Assembly (NCBI RefSeq): GCF_001646655.1
Contig: NZ_LPZN01000017.1
Location: forward strand, 153,645-217,644
Direction of reading: 5' to 3'
Source of the DNA: Rhodococcus gordoniae
GTDB taxonomy: Bacteria; Actinomycetota; Actinomycetes; Mycobacteriales; Mycobacteriaceae
Length of the DNA: 64,000 nt
Shown: positions 8,010-17,301 of the stretch, in pieces
Position numbering within the stretch: position 1 is the first letter of the stretch
How the letters are laid out: the number at the start of each line of letters is the position of its first letter
Notes under the pieces: generated by a model
Told to the model about the DNA's origin: nothing
Databases searched by the model: none
Seen by the model: only the letters and a program-made list of their open reading frames with translations
Made by a program: the position numbers and the translations under genes

Positions 8010-8876
8010 TCACAGACTGGCCGGCTGGCTCCCAGCCTGGAACGGCCAACGGGTCGCATGCCAGTTCTGCCTCGCGGGAGGATCGCCTTGCTCAGACTGT
8101 CCAGGCCGGTCGCCAGGTCCTCGCACGGGAGAGCCGATCGTGTCGACGAATCGACGGCACAGCTCGTCGAGCACCTCGGTGATGGGCATGTCGGTGGTGC
8201 CGTAGCGCAACTGTCGGCTCGGCTGAAGGTCGGCGAGGGCAGCGAACTCGATCAGATTCTGCTGGGCATGACACAGCTTCGCCGGTGCAGCGAGGACAGC
8301 AGCGTCACGCAGGTCGTATCGGCAGAACGGTCTCACACGCCCCGGGCGTTGCGGTTCGCGAGCATGGCGCTGCGGGCACTGCCACGGCGGGGCCAGAGCG
8401 CTCATCCACGCCGTTCCTGTCCACGGCACCTGACCGCAGCCTTCGCATGTCGACTGCAGATACACCTGGTGGCGTACACAGAGCGGCAGCAGCGGATTGG
8501 CCCAGCCTGCATGCCACCACGGATCGGGTTCGGCCAGGCATCGGGCACAGAAACGCGATCCTCCCCGGTCGGGCCGAATGTGGCGGTGGTGCACCAGGTA
8601 CCGTGCCGCGGCGGCATCGATCGGCCGGCCCCACAGGGCGGCGCGCAGGTCACCGGCAGGGACACCGAGGTAAGCGGCGATCCACCGAGCGTGCAGGCTC
8701 AGGTGCTCGAGAACGAGGTGATATCCGGTCGGGCTCCGCGGCACACGGAGCTCGCGCAAAATCTGGATCGGGGTCAGTTGGTAGCGACAGCCGACGCGCA
8801 TCAGCCAGCCCGGCAGATACTCGGCGGGATGTAGTTGCACGGTGATCGGCCACCGGTCGACTCTTATCGTGGCCAT
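8010..8876 (-). CDS. tniQ: TniQ family target-selection protein
   Basis: 288-aa TniQ family protein. The diagnostic start is RWPITVQLHPAEYLPGWLMR, followed by zinc-finger cysteines (FCARCLAEPDPWWHAGW; CEGCGQVPW). The late segment PITEVLDELCRRFVD resembles the family's C-terminal part. TniQ/TnsD proteins couple target recognition to the AAA+ ATPase in Tn5053- and Tn7-like elements. The start at 8876 was chosen because family homology begins a few residues later. An upstream ATG at 8954 would overlap tniB by 32 bp. No strong ribosome site is seen for either. Confidence 0.82.
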   Translation of the reverse strand: MATIRVDRWPITVQLHPAEYLPGWLMRVGCRYQLTPIQILRELRVPRSPTGYHLVLEHLSLHARWIAAYLGVPAGDLRAALWGRPIDAAAARYLVHHRHIRPDRGGSRFCARCLAEPDPWWHAGWANPLLPLCVRHQVYLQSTCEGCGQVPWTGTAWMSALAPPWQCPQRHAREPQRPGRVRPFCRYDLRDAAVLAAPAKLCHAQQNLIEFAALADLQPSRQLRYGTTDMPITEVLDELCRRFVDTIGSPVRGPGDRPGQSEQGDPPARQNWHATRWPFQAGSQPASL

Positions 8877-8922
8877 AGTGGTTCCCCAACCACTGAGCCG
8901 GCCAGGGCGGGACCAGCCGGTA

Positions 8923-9987
8923 TCAGCCGGTGCGGGCGGCGGATTCGCTGGCATTGTCGACGGTCGCGGTCGTAATCAACTCAGCAGTGACGGCTTCGAC
9001 GCCGGTGACGATCGCGAGATACGAGATCCGGTCGAGCAGATTCGTCAACGACGCGATCCGCCCCTGGGTGCGGCGGTGCAGCAGCCGAGCATGCTCGCAC
9101 AGCATCCCGTCATGGCTGCCGGCGAGGGTGAGGTGTTCTTCGGCGGTGCGCAGCAGCGCGAGCCAGCCGCGCATCCCGGTGTCGGTGTCGATGCTGAACG
9201 GGGCAACCGGGCAGCGGGTGGCGCGGCGGCTGGTCTGGGCGTAGACGGTGTGCTCGCCGAGCAGGCCTTCGTCGAAGAAGCGTTTGGCGGTCAGATTCAC
9301 CCCGACGTAAATGAAGGTAGCGGCCATGTCGTTGGCCAAACCCTTGAGATGGTTCGATACCTCCAGGCCGTTGCGGTGCCGGAAGTCGACGAAGTGCAGA
9401 TCGTCGAGCACGATCAACCGGGTACCGCAGGAGGTGACACAGTCCACCGCCAAGGCCCCGAGTTTCGAGGTGGAGGCACGGTCCACGGCCGGATGGCCGT
9501 AGAACCGCAGGATCTGCTGATTGAGGCCTTTGAGGGTGACCCCGGCGCTGAGCGGGATGAACGCCACCGGCCACCGTTGATGCCCCTCCACGGTGAGGGG
9601 TCCGTCGCGGCGCAGAACTCGCCGGTGGACGTCGCGGGCATAGCGGGTGGCGATGGTGGTCTTGCCGAGGCCGGGTTCGGCGTCGATGACCACCGAGCCG
9701 CGCAGCTTGTCGCCGTCCCGATACGCCGAGGCCATCACCTGATCGCAGATCCCGTAGGCGGCGGCGAGTTGGCTGGTCTTGATCGTCGGCAGGTTCGCGT
9801 TCCACACCATCCGGGCTTCGTTGTAGTCCTCGAGCTCCTCCTGCGACAGTCGGGACATCGCGGTGCGGGAGAGGACCTCGAACGGTTCACGCGGTGGGGC
9901 GGTGACGAAGGCGTGCCAGCCCTGTTTGCGGGAGAGCTGGTAGCGGACAGTGCCATACGTTGCCAGCCAGGTGGCCCAGGGGTTCAT
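8923..9987 (-). CDS. tniB: TniB/TnsC-type AAA+ transposition ATPase
   Basis: 354-aa ATPase with a Walker A at DAEPGLGKTTIATRYA (about residue 100) and a Walker B-like RLIVLDDLHFVD. An N-terminal extension (MNPWATWLATYGTVRY) probably contacts the transposase. In Tn5053/Tn7-like systems this protein activates the transposase at the chosen target and connects to TniQ. The ATG at 9987 overlaps the transposase stop by 4 bp (ATGA). The frame stays open upstream only under the transposase gene. Confidence 0.88.
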   Translation of the reverse strand: MNPWATWLATYGTVRYQLSRKQGWHAFVTAPPREPFEVLSRTAMSRLSQEELEDYNEARMVWNANLPTIKTSQLAAAYGICDQVMASAYRDGDKLRGSVVIDAEPGLGKTTIATRYARDVHRRVLRRDGPLTVEGHQRWPVAFIPLSAGVTLKGLNQQILRFYGHPAVDRASTSKLGALAVDCVTSCGTRLIVLDDLHFVDFRHRNGLEVSNHLKGLANDMAATFIYVGVNLTAKRFFDEGLLGEHTVYAQTSRRATRCPVAPFSIDTDTGMRGWLALLRTAEEHLTLAGSHDGMLCEHARLLHRRTQGRIASLTNLLDRISYLAIVTGVEAVTAELITTATVDNASESAARTG

Positions 9988-12038
9988 TCGTCGAACACCT
10001 CGAACACGTCTTCGTCGGGATGCTCCGCGTAGTACCGGTCGAATACGTCGACGTCGTCGACCACCTCCAACCGTTGAGTTCGACTGGTGGCGAGTTCGTC
10101 GAGCAGCTCGGCGACGCCCGGCACGGACGCAGTGTCGCGTTCGTCGTCGATACCGGACTGCTGTCCTTCGGTTTCCGGATGCGGGCGGTGGGCACTGAGT
10201 CGGCGGGCCAGGGCGCGGTCGCGGCGTGTCGCGACGTCGTCTCGGCTCCACGCGAGCAGCAGATCCCGTACCGCGGCGGCGGGATCGAAGTGGCGATGCT
10301 CGCGCACGGCGATGCGTTTGGCGTAGTCGGCGGCGTCCCTGCTGAACGGCTGGTTCAGGCAAGCGCCGTGCTCCCACACCAACTGATGCCAACGGTGGCT
10401 GTCCGGGTCCTGGAACCAGGCGTGCCGGATGTCGTGATTGTCGACGAAGATCGGCCACTTGCCGGCGTGCACACCGCCATACGGCGAACGGGTGGTGCGA
10501 TACAAGGTGAGCCCGGATCCGTCGTAACGCAGTCCGTCGACCTCGACGCCGTAGTGCTGGATCGTACGCCAACGCACATCGAGGAACTCATACGCCAGAT
10601 CCGGATTCGCCGGCAACAGCAGACCACCCGATTTGGCGACCCCGATCTCGAACATCTCGCTCGGCGAAAACCCCACCCGCGGCAGTTCCGGCACGCACAG
10701 CCCGTCATGTCGGGTGTGGTGATAGACCCGGCCCACCCATTCCCGGATGATCTGCTCGAGTTCGCTGGCGTAGTAGAACGCGGCGTCTTCGACGTCTTTG
10801 CCCCGTGAGTACACGTCCGGGCCCTTGTAGGCGGGCAGGTGCTGTAGCAGTGATTCGCGCAGGGTGCGGAAGAAGCGTTCGACGGTGGGTTTGTCGGTGG
10901 GCTTGTGCGGGATCGCCGGCTGAACGGTGATACCCAGTCGGGCGCAGACTCCGATCACATGAGAGGACAGGTACTGCTTGCCGTGATCGACGACGATCGC
11001 CTCGGGCAGACATGCCGGTAGATCCCCGACGCGTCGCTGGGAGATCCCGTCCGGGGACTCGGTGCCGACGAGCAGGTTTCGCGGCACCCCGTGATACGGC
11101 CAGAGTTGATCCGCAGTCGGGTCGGTGTCGCGGGCGGGAGTGATGCACTGGTACAGCACATTCGCCACGTCCTGGGACCGCGTCGATAGCGGTGTCAGGC
11201 GCAGTCCGAGGATGCAGCGGGTGAACAGGTCCATCGCCACGGTCAACTCCACCCCAACCCAGCGCATGGTGACCGGTTCCATCGCGAACACATCCAGCGC
11301 GGTGGTATCGAGCACCACGTACTCCCCCGGACGGGTCGCGCGCAGTCGGCCGAGGACACCGCGGGGCCGGTCCGCCACCGACCGCCGGCCTTTCGCGCTA
11401 CCGAACGCGTGCCGCCCCTTCGACAATGTCTTCACCCGCCGGTATGCCGTGCTCAGGGAGGGCAACGGCACCATGCCCGGCCCGAATTCTGCTTCCAGGT
11501 CCTTGGCAACGGCATCGATGACCGCGCCGATCGTCGGGGTCGAGACGGTGACGTACCTATCGAGCACCCGCACACATGCTGCGTCCCACCGGTGATCGAC
11601 ACTGGTGGCGTAGCGGCTACGGATCCGACTGTCCGTGAGTCCGGCAACTCCTGCCGCGCGGTATCCGGCGATCCAGCGGTACAGGGTGCGCACAGAGACG
11701 TGAAGTTCCGCCGCTCTGGTGGCCAACACCGATTCGAGTTCGGCGCCGGAGGTCGCAACCTCGGTCAGGATGCCGCGGACGTGTTCGGCTCGTGTTTCCA
11801 GTTCCTGAATCTGGGTTGCGGTCAGCGAGGAGAGCACTACGGCAGCAGGGTCAGCGGAGGCGGTGTCGTCCGGCGGTGAGATCGCTGTTCCCCGTGCCGC
11901 GATCTCGGTGACCGCGACACGCTGCATCCGCTCTCCGGACCGGAGGGTGACATCGTGTCCCTGCAGCGCCACGACTTCCCATGAGCAGCCGTCGAGCCAG
12001 ACCTTGATTCCTGCACGTAGTTCGACGATGTTGGTCAC
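9984..12038 (-). CDS. tniA: TniA/TnsB-type DDE transposase
   Basis: 684-aa Mu/TnsB-type transposase. There is an N-terminal helix-turn-helix portion (ELHVSVRTLYRWIAGYRAAG). The RNase-H-like core carries DDE residues in VVLDTTALDVFAM, IVVDHGKQYLSSHV and PTVERFFRTLRESL. A Mu-transposase C-terminal beta-barrel region follows (YGVEVDGLRYDGSGL). The GTG at 12038 has AAGGAG 6 nt upstream and overlaps the tnsA-like stop by 4 bp. It joins the 3' ends of the element to target DNA. Confidence 0.9.
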   Translation of the reverse strand: MTNIVELRAGIKVWLDGCSWEVVALQGHDVTLRSGERMQRVAVTEIAARGTAISPPDDTASADPAAVVLSSLTATQIQELETRAEHVRGILTEVATSGAELESVLATRAAELHVSVRTLYRWIAGYRAAGVAGLTDSRIRSRYATSVDHRWDAACVRVLDRYVTVSTPTIGAVIDAVAKDLEAEFGPGMVPLPSLSTAYRRVKTLSKGRHAFGSAKGRRSVADRPRGVLGRLRATRPGEYVVLDTTALDVFAMEPVTMRWVGVELTVAMDLFTRCILGLRLTPLSTRSQDVANVLYQCITPARDTDPTADQLWPYHGVPRNLLVGTESPDGISQRRVGDLPACLPEAIVVDHGKQYLSSHVIGVCARLGITVQPAIPHKPTDKPTVERFFRTLRESLLQHLPAYKGPDVYSRGKDVEDAAFYYASELEQIIREWVGRVYHHTRHDGLCVPELPRVGFSPSEMFEIGVAKSGGLLLPANPDLAYEFLDVRWRTIQHYGVEVDGLRYDGSGLTLYRTTRSPYGGVHAGKWPIFVDNHDIRHAWFQDPDSHRWHQLVWEHGACLNQPFSRDAADYAKRIAVREHRHFDPAAAVRDLLLAWSRDDVATRRDRALARRLSAHRPHPETEGQQSGIDDERDTASVPGVAELLDELATSRTQRLEVVDDVDVFDRYYAEHPDEDVFEVFDE

Positions 12039-12757
12039 GGCGTGCTCCTTACACCGGACACCTGCGACTGTCCGGACAGCGGCACCGTCAGGTCCACCGA
12101 CCACAGACCGGACCACAGCTTCGCCAGCACCGCGATTCGCGAGCCGGGCCTGTTCACCGATGCGGCGAGGTCGTCGAGGGTCATCCCGGGCACTGCGACG
12201 CTGTCGAGTGCCCTCATCACCGCGGGGTCGATCCACTCGCTACGACGAGCGCCCCCGAGGATTCGGAGGTTCGCCAGCACTACTGGGTTTGCACCGGTCC
12301 ACACTTCATACGACCAGCCCCGACTCGAACACAGTCGTTCGGTCCAGGCGAACACCTGCGCAACTGCGTCGCGACGGGCGAACTCGGCGGGTTTGACGTC
12401 GACGACCGTGAATCCGCCGTCTGTGCGTTGGAGCAGCAGATCGGGCGCATGCCGACGCATGGTCTTCCCGTCCGGGCCGCACAGCCACATCGGCTGTGCG
12501 GCGATCCGCACCACTTCCGGTGCGTAGTCCGCCAGCCACAACCGGTCCAGTTCGAGTCGGCTCTCGTAGAGGACGTGGCCACGGTTGGTGGCCGACCAGA
12601 ACATCCCGGAATAGTGGCGCTGATGGGGGTGACTGCGGACTTTCCGTACCGGCAGGCCCAGGATCATCCGATAGGGATCTGCCGCAGCGAGGGTCGTCGC
12701 GACAGGATCACCTGATTCCTGCACGTACCTGACCTCAACCTCGCTGGTCCGGGGCAC
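12035..12757 (-). CDS. tnsA: TnsA-like heteromeric transposase endonuclease
   Basis: 240-aa protein with a restriction-endonuclease-like catalytic arrangement: Glu in VLYESRLELDRL, Asp in HAPDLLLQRTDGG and Lys in FTVVDVKPAEF. This is the E-D-X-K layout of TnsA. In Tn7, TnsA cuts the 5' ends so that the element excises completely (cut-and-paste). Its presence separates this element from plain Tn5053-type transposons. The GTG at 12757 lacks an obvious ribosome site and lies 20 bp inside the terminal repeat array, so its promoter may overlap the transposase-binding sites. Confidence 0.8.
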   Translation of the reverse strand: MPRTSEVEVRYVQESGDPVATTLAAADPYRMILGLPVRKVRSHPHQRHYSGMFWSATNRGHVLYESRLELDRLWLADYAPEVVRIAAQPMWLCGPDGKTMRRHAPDLLLQRTDGGFTVVDVKPAEFARRDAVAQVFAWTERLCSSRGWSYEVWTGANPVVLANLRILGGARRSEWIDPAVMRALDSVAVPGMTLDDLAASVNRPGSRIAVLAKLWSGLWSVDLTVPLSGQSQVSGVRSTP

Positions 12758-12775
12758 TTTTTCAGGGTCCCGCTA

Positions 12776-12860
12776 CTGACACGAATTTGAGAAACCGACA
12801 CGCCGCTGACAGGCGACTGACATGAAATTGAGAAACTGACACCGAATCCGAGAACCTACA
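12776..12860. repeat. Transposon end: three imperfect 25-bp direct repeats
   Basis: Repeats at 12776-12800, 12817-12841 and 12836-12860 share the pattern CTGACAnnGAAnnnGAGAA followed by C(C/T)NACA. Start spacings are 41 and 19 bp, so the last two overlap by 6 bp. Arrays of ~20-bp transposase sites at irregular spacing, with a terminal ACA, are typical of Tn7-like ends. The likely outer boundary is 12860. Confidence 0.7.
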
Positions 12861-13022
12861 GCTGAGCGAAACCGCACGATAAGGCGACCCGATCCCTTGT
12901 CACTCACGGTTTGTGCGGAGTCGGTGCTGCTAATTGCCATTAGCGCACCATCAACGTCGAAACCCCAGCTGAGCGCGTTTTCCTACCGGAAGCATCGGTG
13001 CGGACCGGTAGGCTCTCGTTCC

Positions 13023-13905
13023 GTGCCCGACGACCTGCTGATGCGCCATCCGGATCCCTCCGACGCCCCTGCGCCGGCCTCGTCGGACTCCGCCGCGCCG
13101 TCCGTGCCGGCGTTGCCGGCCGAGACCATTGCTCGGGTAGCCGGGACGGCGGCGCGGTCGCGCTCCGAGTTGACGCGCCGCAACTATGCCGCCGACTGGG
13201 CCCGGTTCACCGCCTGGTGCCAGCGCGAAGGGCATGCCGTGTTGCCGGCGCATCCGCTCACCGTCGCCGCCTACCTCCACGACGCGGCCGCCACCGTCAC
13301 GGAGACAGGGGAGCGGGCCTACTCACCCTCAACGTTGGCACGGTGGGTCGCCGGCATCGGCTACCACCACCGCCGCGCCGGCCATCCGGCCCCCGGAGCC
13401 GACGAGCTGGTCACCGCGACCCTGTCCGGGATCCGCCGGGACTACGCCGCGGCGGGGGAGCGGCCCCGGAGTCCCCGGGCGCCGTTGCTCACCGCCGACG
13501 TCGTCACCATCGTCGAGAAGATGCGGGCCGACAGCGGCAGTTGGGCCGCGGAGGTCCTCGAACGCCGTGACAGTGCGATCCTGCTGCTCGGCTTCGCCGG
13601 GGCGTTCCGCCGCAGCGAACTCGTCGCTCTCACCTGTAATGACGTCTCACTGCACCGGCTCGACGGGTTGCACATCCGCCTCCGCAAATCGAAGACGGAT
13701 CAGGAAGGGCGGGGGAGTGTCCGGGCGCTGCCGTTCACTCACAGTCATGCGAGTTGTCCGCCGTGTGCGTGGATGCGGTGGGCGCAGGTCGTCGCCGCCT
13801 TCGACGCCGGCGGCCGGCCCGCCGTCATCCGACTGCTGCGCACCGCCGAACCGTTCGAGACGCACGTGTGCCGCGGGACCCGGCCCCGCATGGTCCCGTC
13901 GGGCC
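13023..13905 (+). pseudogene. Tyrosine site-specific recombinase/integrase, 3' end lost to IS insertion
   Basis: Phage-integrase-type recombinase. The SAM-like N-terminal domain runs RRNYAADWARFTAWCQREGH through AGIGYHHRRAGHPAPG. The catalytic domain begins LLLGFAGAFRRSELVALT, which holds the first catalytic Arg. The protein stops at RPRMVPSGL, before the H-X-X-R and Tyr motifs, because an IS3 element starts at 13906. No convincing C-terminal half is found after the IS. The GTG at 13023 or ATG at 13041 are plausible starts. It lies about 160 bp outside the transposon end, so it may be the host gene next to which the Tn7-like element landed. Confidence 0.8.
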
Positions 13906-13969
13906 TTGACCCTGGTTCTTGGACACGCTGAATCCAGCACCTGCTGGGGAAGCGAGATGATCTTCAGTC

Positions 13970-14335
13970 ATGTCACGAAAGAACTACTCGGAGGAGTTCC
14001 GGCGCCAGGCCGTCGAGTTGTACGAGTCCACACCCGGAGCGACGATCCGAGGTATCGCCGCTGATCTCGGGGTCGTGCGCGGCACCCTGACAGACTGGAT
14101 CGAGCACTACGGGACCGGAACCAAAACCCACGTCGACGGCACCCGGATGAACACCCCGTCACGACCCCACCGTCAACAGTCCGCTTCGCCCGACATGCCG
14201 GAGACCGTCGAGCAGAAGCTCGCCCGCCTCGAAGCCGAGAACGCTGCCCTGCGAGCAGAGACCACGAAGCTCACCACCGAACGCGAGATCCTTCGTAAGG
14301 CGGCCGAGTATTTCGCCGGGGAGACGAGCTGGTGA
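13970..14335 (+). CDS. IS3-family transposase OrfA
   Basis: 121-aa DNA-binding subunit. MSRKNYSEEFRRQAVELYES and GATIRGIAADLGVVRGTLTDWI form the helix-turn-helix. KLARLEAENAALRAETTKLT is the leucine-zipper-like coiled coil, ending REILRKAAEYFAGE as usual in IS3 OrfA. Its stop overlaps the GTG of orfB by 4 bp (GTGA at 14332), so OrfB may be made by coupling or by -1 frameshifting. Confidence 0.92.
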   Translation: MSRKNYSEEFRRQAVELYESTPGATIRGIAADLGVVRGTLTDWIEHYGTGTKTHVDGTRMNTPSRPHRQQSASPDMPETVEQKLARLEAENAALRAETTKLTTEREILRKAAEYFAGETSW

Positions 14336-15227
14336 CCCGCTTCCAGTTCGTTGCCGACCACTCCGACACCTATCAGGTGAAGCGGTTGTGCGAGCTCGTC
14401 GAGCTCGAGCGTTCGTCCTACTACGCCTGGAAGTCCGCCGAGCCAGCACGAGCAGCGCGCGTCGAGGCCGAGGTGCAGCTGGCCGAACGGATCCGGGCGA
14501 TCCACGCCGAGGACAACACCTACGGCGCTCCGAGGATCACCGCCGAGCTCAACGATGGAGCCTCCGCAGGCGGCAAGGTCAACCACAAGCGGGTGGCCCG
14601 GGTGATGCGCGAGAACAACATTGTCGGCTACCGCCGTCGACGACGGATCACGACCACGATTCCCGAACCCGCGGACCAGAAGGTGCCCGACCTGCTCGAA
14701 CGGGACTTCACCGCCGACGCACCGAACCGCATTTACGTCGGTGACATTACGTACTTGCCGATCGGAGGCGGAGCCAACCTGTATCTGGCGACGGTGATCG
14801 ATTGCTACTCCCGCAAACTCGTCGGCTGGGCGATCGCTGATCAATGCGCACCGAGCTCGTCGCCGACGCCCTTCATGCCGCCGCCCAGGCTCGTAACGGG
14901 CTGGCCGGGGCAGTCTTTCACAGCGACCACGGAAGTCAATACACGTCAAAGGAATTCGCTGCCCTCTGCGCCCGCTTCGGCGTCATCCAGTCGATGGGCA
15001 AGGTCGGCACGAGTGCCGACAACAGCCTCGCCGAATCTTTCAACGCCGCGCTCAAACGAGAAGTTCTTCAGGACGCGAACGCTTGGCCCGACGAGGCGAC
15101 ATGCCGGCGTCAAGTGTTCCGCTGGGTCACCCGCTACAACACCAGAAGAAGGCACTCCTGGTGCGGACACCGGTCCCCGGACACCTACGAGAGCTCGCAC
15201 GCCGTTACGCTGGCGTCCGCCGCGTAA
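14332..15227 (+). pseudogene. IS3-family transposase OrfB, frameshifted
   Basis: The rve integrase-core subunit is split. The first frame runs from 14332 through the first catalytic Asp (YVGDITYLPIGGG) to WAIADQ. The second frame resumes at MRTELVADALHAAAQ (14844) with HSDHGSQYTS (second Asp) and SLAESFNAALKRE (Glu). A one-base loss near 14843 explains the break. The element is probably inactive unless this is a sequencing error. Confidence 0.88.
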
Positions 15228-15262
15228 TCCACCACCTGTGTCCACGGACTGGGGTCAAGGCC

Positions 15263-15712
15263 CCATCTCGGGAGGGCTGCCCATCAGATCGGGGCACGTT
15301 CTCGTGCTCGAGGGTGTGGACCGGGTTGGCAGGCGAAGCGTTTTTCCGTGCGATCGGTGGCGGCATCGAGTTCGGTGAGATGGCCGAGGCGGCGTTGCGG
15401 CGGGAGTTCACCGAGGAGTTGGGTGTCACGCTCGGAGCTGTCGAACTACTCGGCGTGGTCGAGAACATCTTCGAGTACGAAGCCAATCGGGGGCACGAGA
15501 TCGCCCATGTTTTCGCGGTGGAATCGGCCGAGATCGATGCGATCCCTTTGATGCGCGGTTGCGGGTGCTCGACGAAGGCAGCCCGATTCGATGGGGTCTC
15601 GATCGACGAGACGAACCGCCCTTTCTTCCCGGCCGGTGTCACCGCCGAACGGCGAACGCCGGCCCGGGGGCGTCACCTTGAGATTGGTGAGTGCTCATCG
15701 AGTGCGGCGTGA
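15263..15712 (+). pseudogene. NUDIX hydrolase, multiply frameshifted (1 of 3)
   Basis: A NUDIX box is clear: GGGIEFGEMAEAALRREF then TEELGV, in an otherwise intact core ending HEIAHVFAVESAE. Homologous segments lie in different frames: IRSGHVLVLEGVDRV before about 15330, the core after it, a DEGSPIRWG-like stretch around 15570-15595 in another frame, then SIDETNRPFFPAGV. At least three small indels are needed, so this is a dead gene unless sequencing errors are involved. The 5' end lies directly at the IS3 right flank. Confidence 0.75.
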
Positions 15713-16141
15713 TCGAGCATCGCGCCGATCAGTGCCCCGAATCCTGCTGCCAGTACGTGGGCCTGTGTTATTGGGAGCCACCAGCAGTCCCACGTCACGG
15801 TCGGTCCTCCGACGGCAGGGTCGGATTCTTCTGCCGGCCAGCGTTCGGTGACATCGGCACCGGGCATGTTCATCCGGTAGTAGTGCCGCACGGCGACTTC
15901 GTCTCTCATGGGACGCACGTCGTATCTCTGTACCCCTACGCGCCGCACCACGTGCCCGTGTCTGCCGGTCTCTTCGAACAGTTCGCGTACAGCGGCCTGG
16001 TCGGGGGACTCGCCGGATTTGATGGTGCCGGCGGGCACCTGTACGCCGGTGACCGTCATCGGCTGGTCACGGCGGGTGAAACACCAGCAGGTGACCGTCG
16101 TGCAGGACGTAACACACGGCCTTGTGGACTTCGCGCGGCAT
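15673..16141 (-). pseudogene. NUDIX hydrolase with one frameshift (2 of 3)
   Basis: The start MPREVHKAVCYVLHDGHLLV (ATG at 16141) is in one frame, and the remainder (TRRDQPMTVTGVQVPAGTIK, then SGESPDQAAVRELFEETG) is in another. Removing one base from the AAA run at 16079-16081 joins them. The NUDIX box VPAGTIKSGE...AAVRELFEETG is intact. Only one homopolymer indel separates this from a functional ~155-aa gene, so a sequencing error or recent inactivation are both possible. Its 3' end overlaps the previous NUDIX pseudogene convergently. Confidence 0.8.
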
Positions 16142-16302
16142 CCTGCCACTGTACGAACAGTGTGTCGCAGCGGTGATGTTCGGTTGTCGCACAGGCGCGG
16201 AGTATTCGCAGGACTGCCCTGGGTCGATACATCGCCATGCCTTCGGCCGCCGGACTCTCCGCTGCGGGAACGGATCTGTGACCGGAGTGAGTGCGTCGGT
16301 GC

Positions 16303-17199
16303 TCAGAACAGGGTCACGGCGTCGGTGAGCATGCGGTGGCCTTCGTTTTCGAAGGGTTCGTCGCCGACCTGATAGGCCCAGACCGCGGTGCCGATCGCCT
16401 CTCGGAGGGTGAAGATCGCCCACAGTTCCGGATCTCGGGGGTCGGTGCCGTAGCCGTCGAGGAAGGCGTGCTCCAGGTCCGGGTGCGTGCGCCAGTGTCG
16501 TGCTGCAAGCCGGCAGAAGTCGCTGAGTGCCGGACGGAAATCGAAGCGCCCGAAGTCGATGATCTTGACAATCCTGTGGTCGACGAGCCAGTTCCGCGGG
16601 GACCAGTCACCATGGGTGGGCACGACCGTCACGGGTCGAGGACGGTAGGTCGTCAGTATCCGGCGCACGGCGGCGACGGTGGACGGATCGATTCGATGTG
16701 ATTGATCGAGCCAGGCAAGGGCCTTCGTCGTAGCGCGGGCTTCCGCGTCGTCGTCGCAACGTTCTGCTTGGTCGTGGAAGGTGCGGAGAAGGGCGCCGGC
16801 CTGGTGATGGATGTCGGCGTCAAACTCTGAGCCGCTGCCCATGACCAGAGTGCCCTCGAGGTAGTCGGTGACGAGGATGTTCGCGGCGCGATCGTGCTGG
16901 ATCATGCGGGCGGCGCGGCCGCTGTCGATCAGGCACGCGGTGGCGCCCTGGTGAGCGGTGATCTCACGGCCGATGTGGGTGTTGGCCGGGCCTGCGGCTT
17001 TGACAATGAAACGGCCGAGGATACTGGTGACGTCGAGTACGACGGTGTCGGTGAGGTTCCAACTCAGCTCGGCTCGGAGTCGGGCATCGGGGAGCCAGCG
17101 CAGCAGCTGGGCGTTTTGGTCGAGACTGAGTCGAGGGAAAAGGTCGGCCCGCTTCTGGTCGTCGTCCACTCGGGTGAACGTATCAGGGCGGGACCGCAT
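16303..17199 (-). CDS. Aminoglycoside phosphotransferase-family (APH) kinase
   Basis: 298-aa protein of the APH/choline kinase fold. The catalytic loop is PTHGDWSPRNWLV (HGDxxxxN) and the metal-binding motif is VKIIDFGRFDF. An N-lobe ATP region (FIVKAAG) and a helical C-terminal lobe (SDFCRLAARHWRTHPDLEHAF) are present. It phosphorylates a small-molecule hydroxyl; the substrate cannot be told from sequence, and antibiotic resistance should not be assumed. The ATG at 17199 gives the expected family length. The open frame upstream (to 17703) lies under the opposite-strand NUDIX pseudogene. It is intact among decayed neighbours. Confidence 0.78.
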   Translation of the reverse strand: MRSRPDTFTRVDDDQKRADLFPRLSLDQNAQLLRWLPDARLRAELSWNLTDTVVLDVTSILGRFIVKAAGPANTHIGREITAHQGATACLIDSGRAARMIQHDRAANILVTDYLEGTLVMGSGSEFDADIHHQAGALLRTFHDQAERCDDDAEARATTKALAWLDQSHRIDPSTVAAVRRILTTYRPRPVTVVPTHGDWSPRNWLVDHRIVKIIDFGRFDFRPALSDFCRLAARHWRTHPDLEHAFLDGYGTDPRDPELWAIFTLREAIGTAVWAYQVGDEPFENEGHRMLTDAVTLF

Positions 17200-17301
17200 T
17201 GAAGGTGATGGTCGACCATGGCGCTGACCTGTCGTGGTGCTTCGGATGCGGCGCTTCGGGGCGGGGCGTTGTGTGTCGTGATCGCCCGCTACCGTGGGCG
17301 A

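Larger units (their letters stand above)
8010..12860 (-). mobile_element. Tn7-like transposition module (tnsA-tniA-tniB-tniQ) with right end
   Basis: Four same-strand genes in the order TnsA-like endonuclease, DDE transposase, AAA+ ATPase, TniQ are joined by 4-bp overlaps, except before tniQ. The TnsA end abuts an array of three imperfect 25-bp repeats ending in ACA at 12860, as expected for transposase-binding sites at one end of a Tn7-like element. Cargo in such elements lies beyond tniQ, which here is the cadmium/arsenic block at 1-7.9 kb, so the whole metal block may belong to this transposon. The opposite end was not identified and may lie left of the window. Confidence 0.75.
13906..15258 (+). 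mobile_element. IS3-family insertion sequence (1,353 bp)
   Basis: Imperfect terminal inverted repeats begin TTGACCCTGGTTCTTGGACAC on the left (13906) and TTGACCCCAGTCCGTGGACAC on the right (reverse complement ending at 15258). GGCC flanks both ends (13902-13905 and 15259-15262). It is either a 4-bp target duplication or, being palindromic, part of the repeats. The element contains orfA and a frameshifted orfB and interrupts the recombinase gene. Confidence 0.85.

Noticed and set aside
16303..17199. Calling the APH-family kinase an antibiotic-resistance gene
   Set aside because: The fold motifs do not define the substrate; most members in environmental actinobacteria are uncharacterised kinases.
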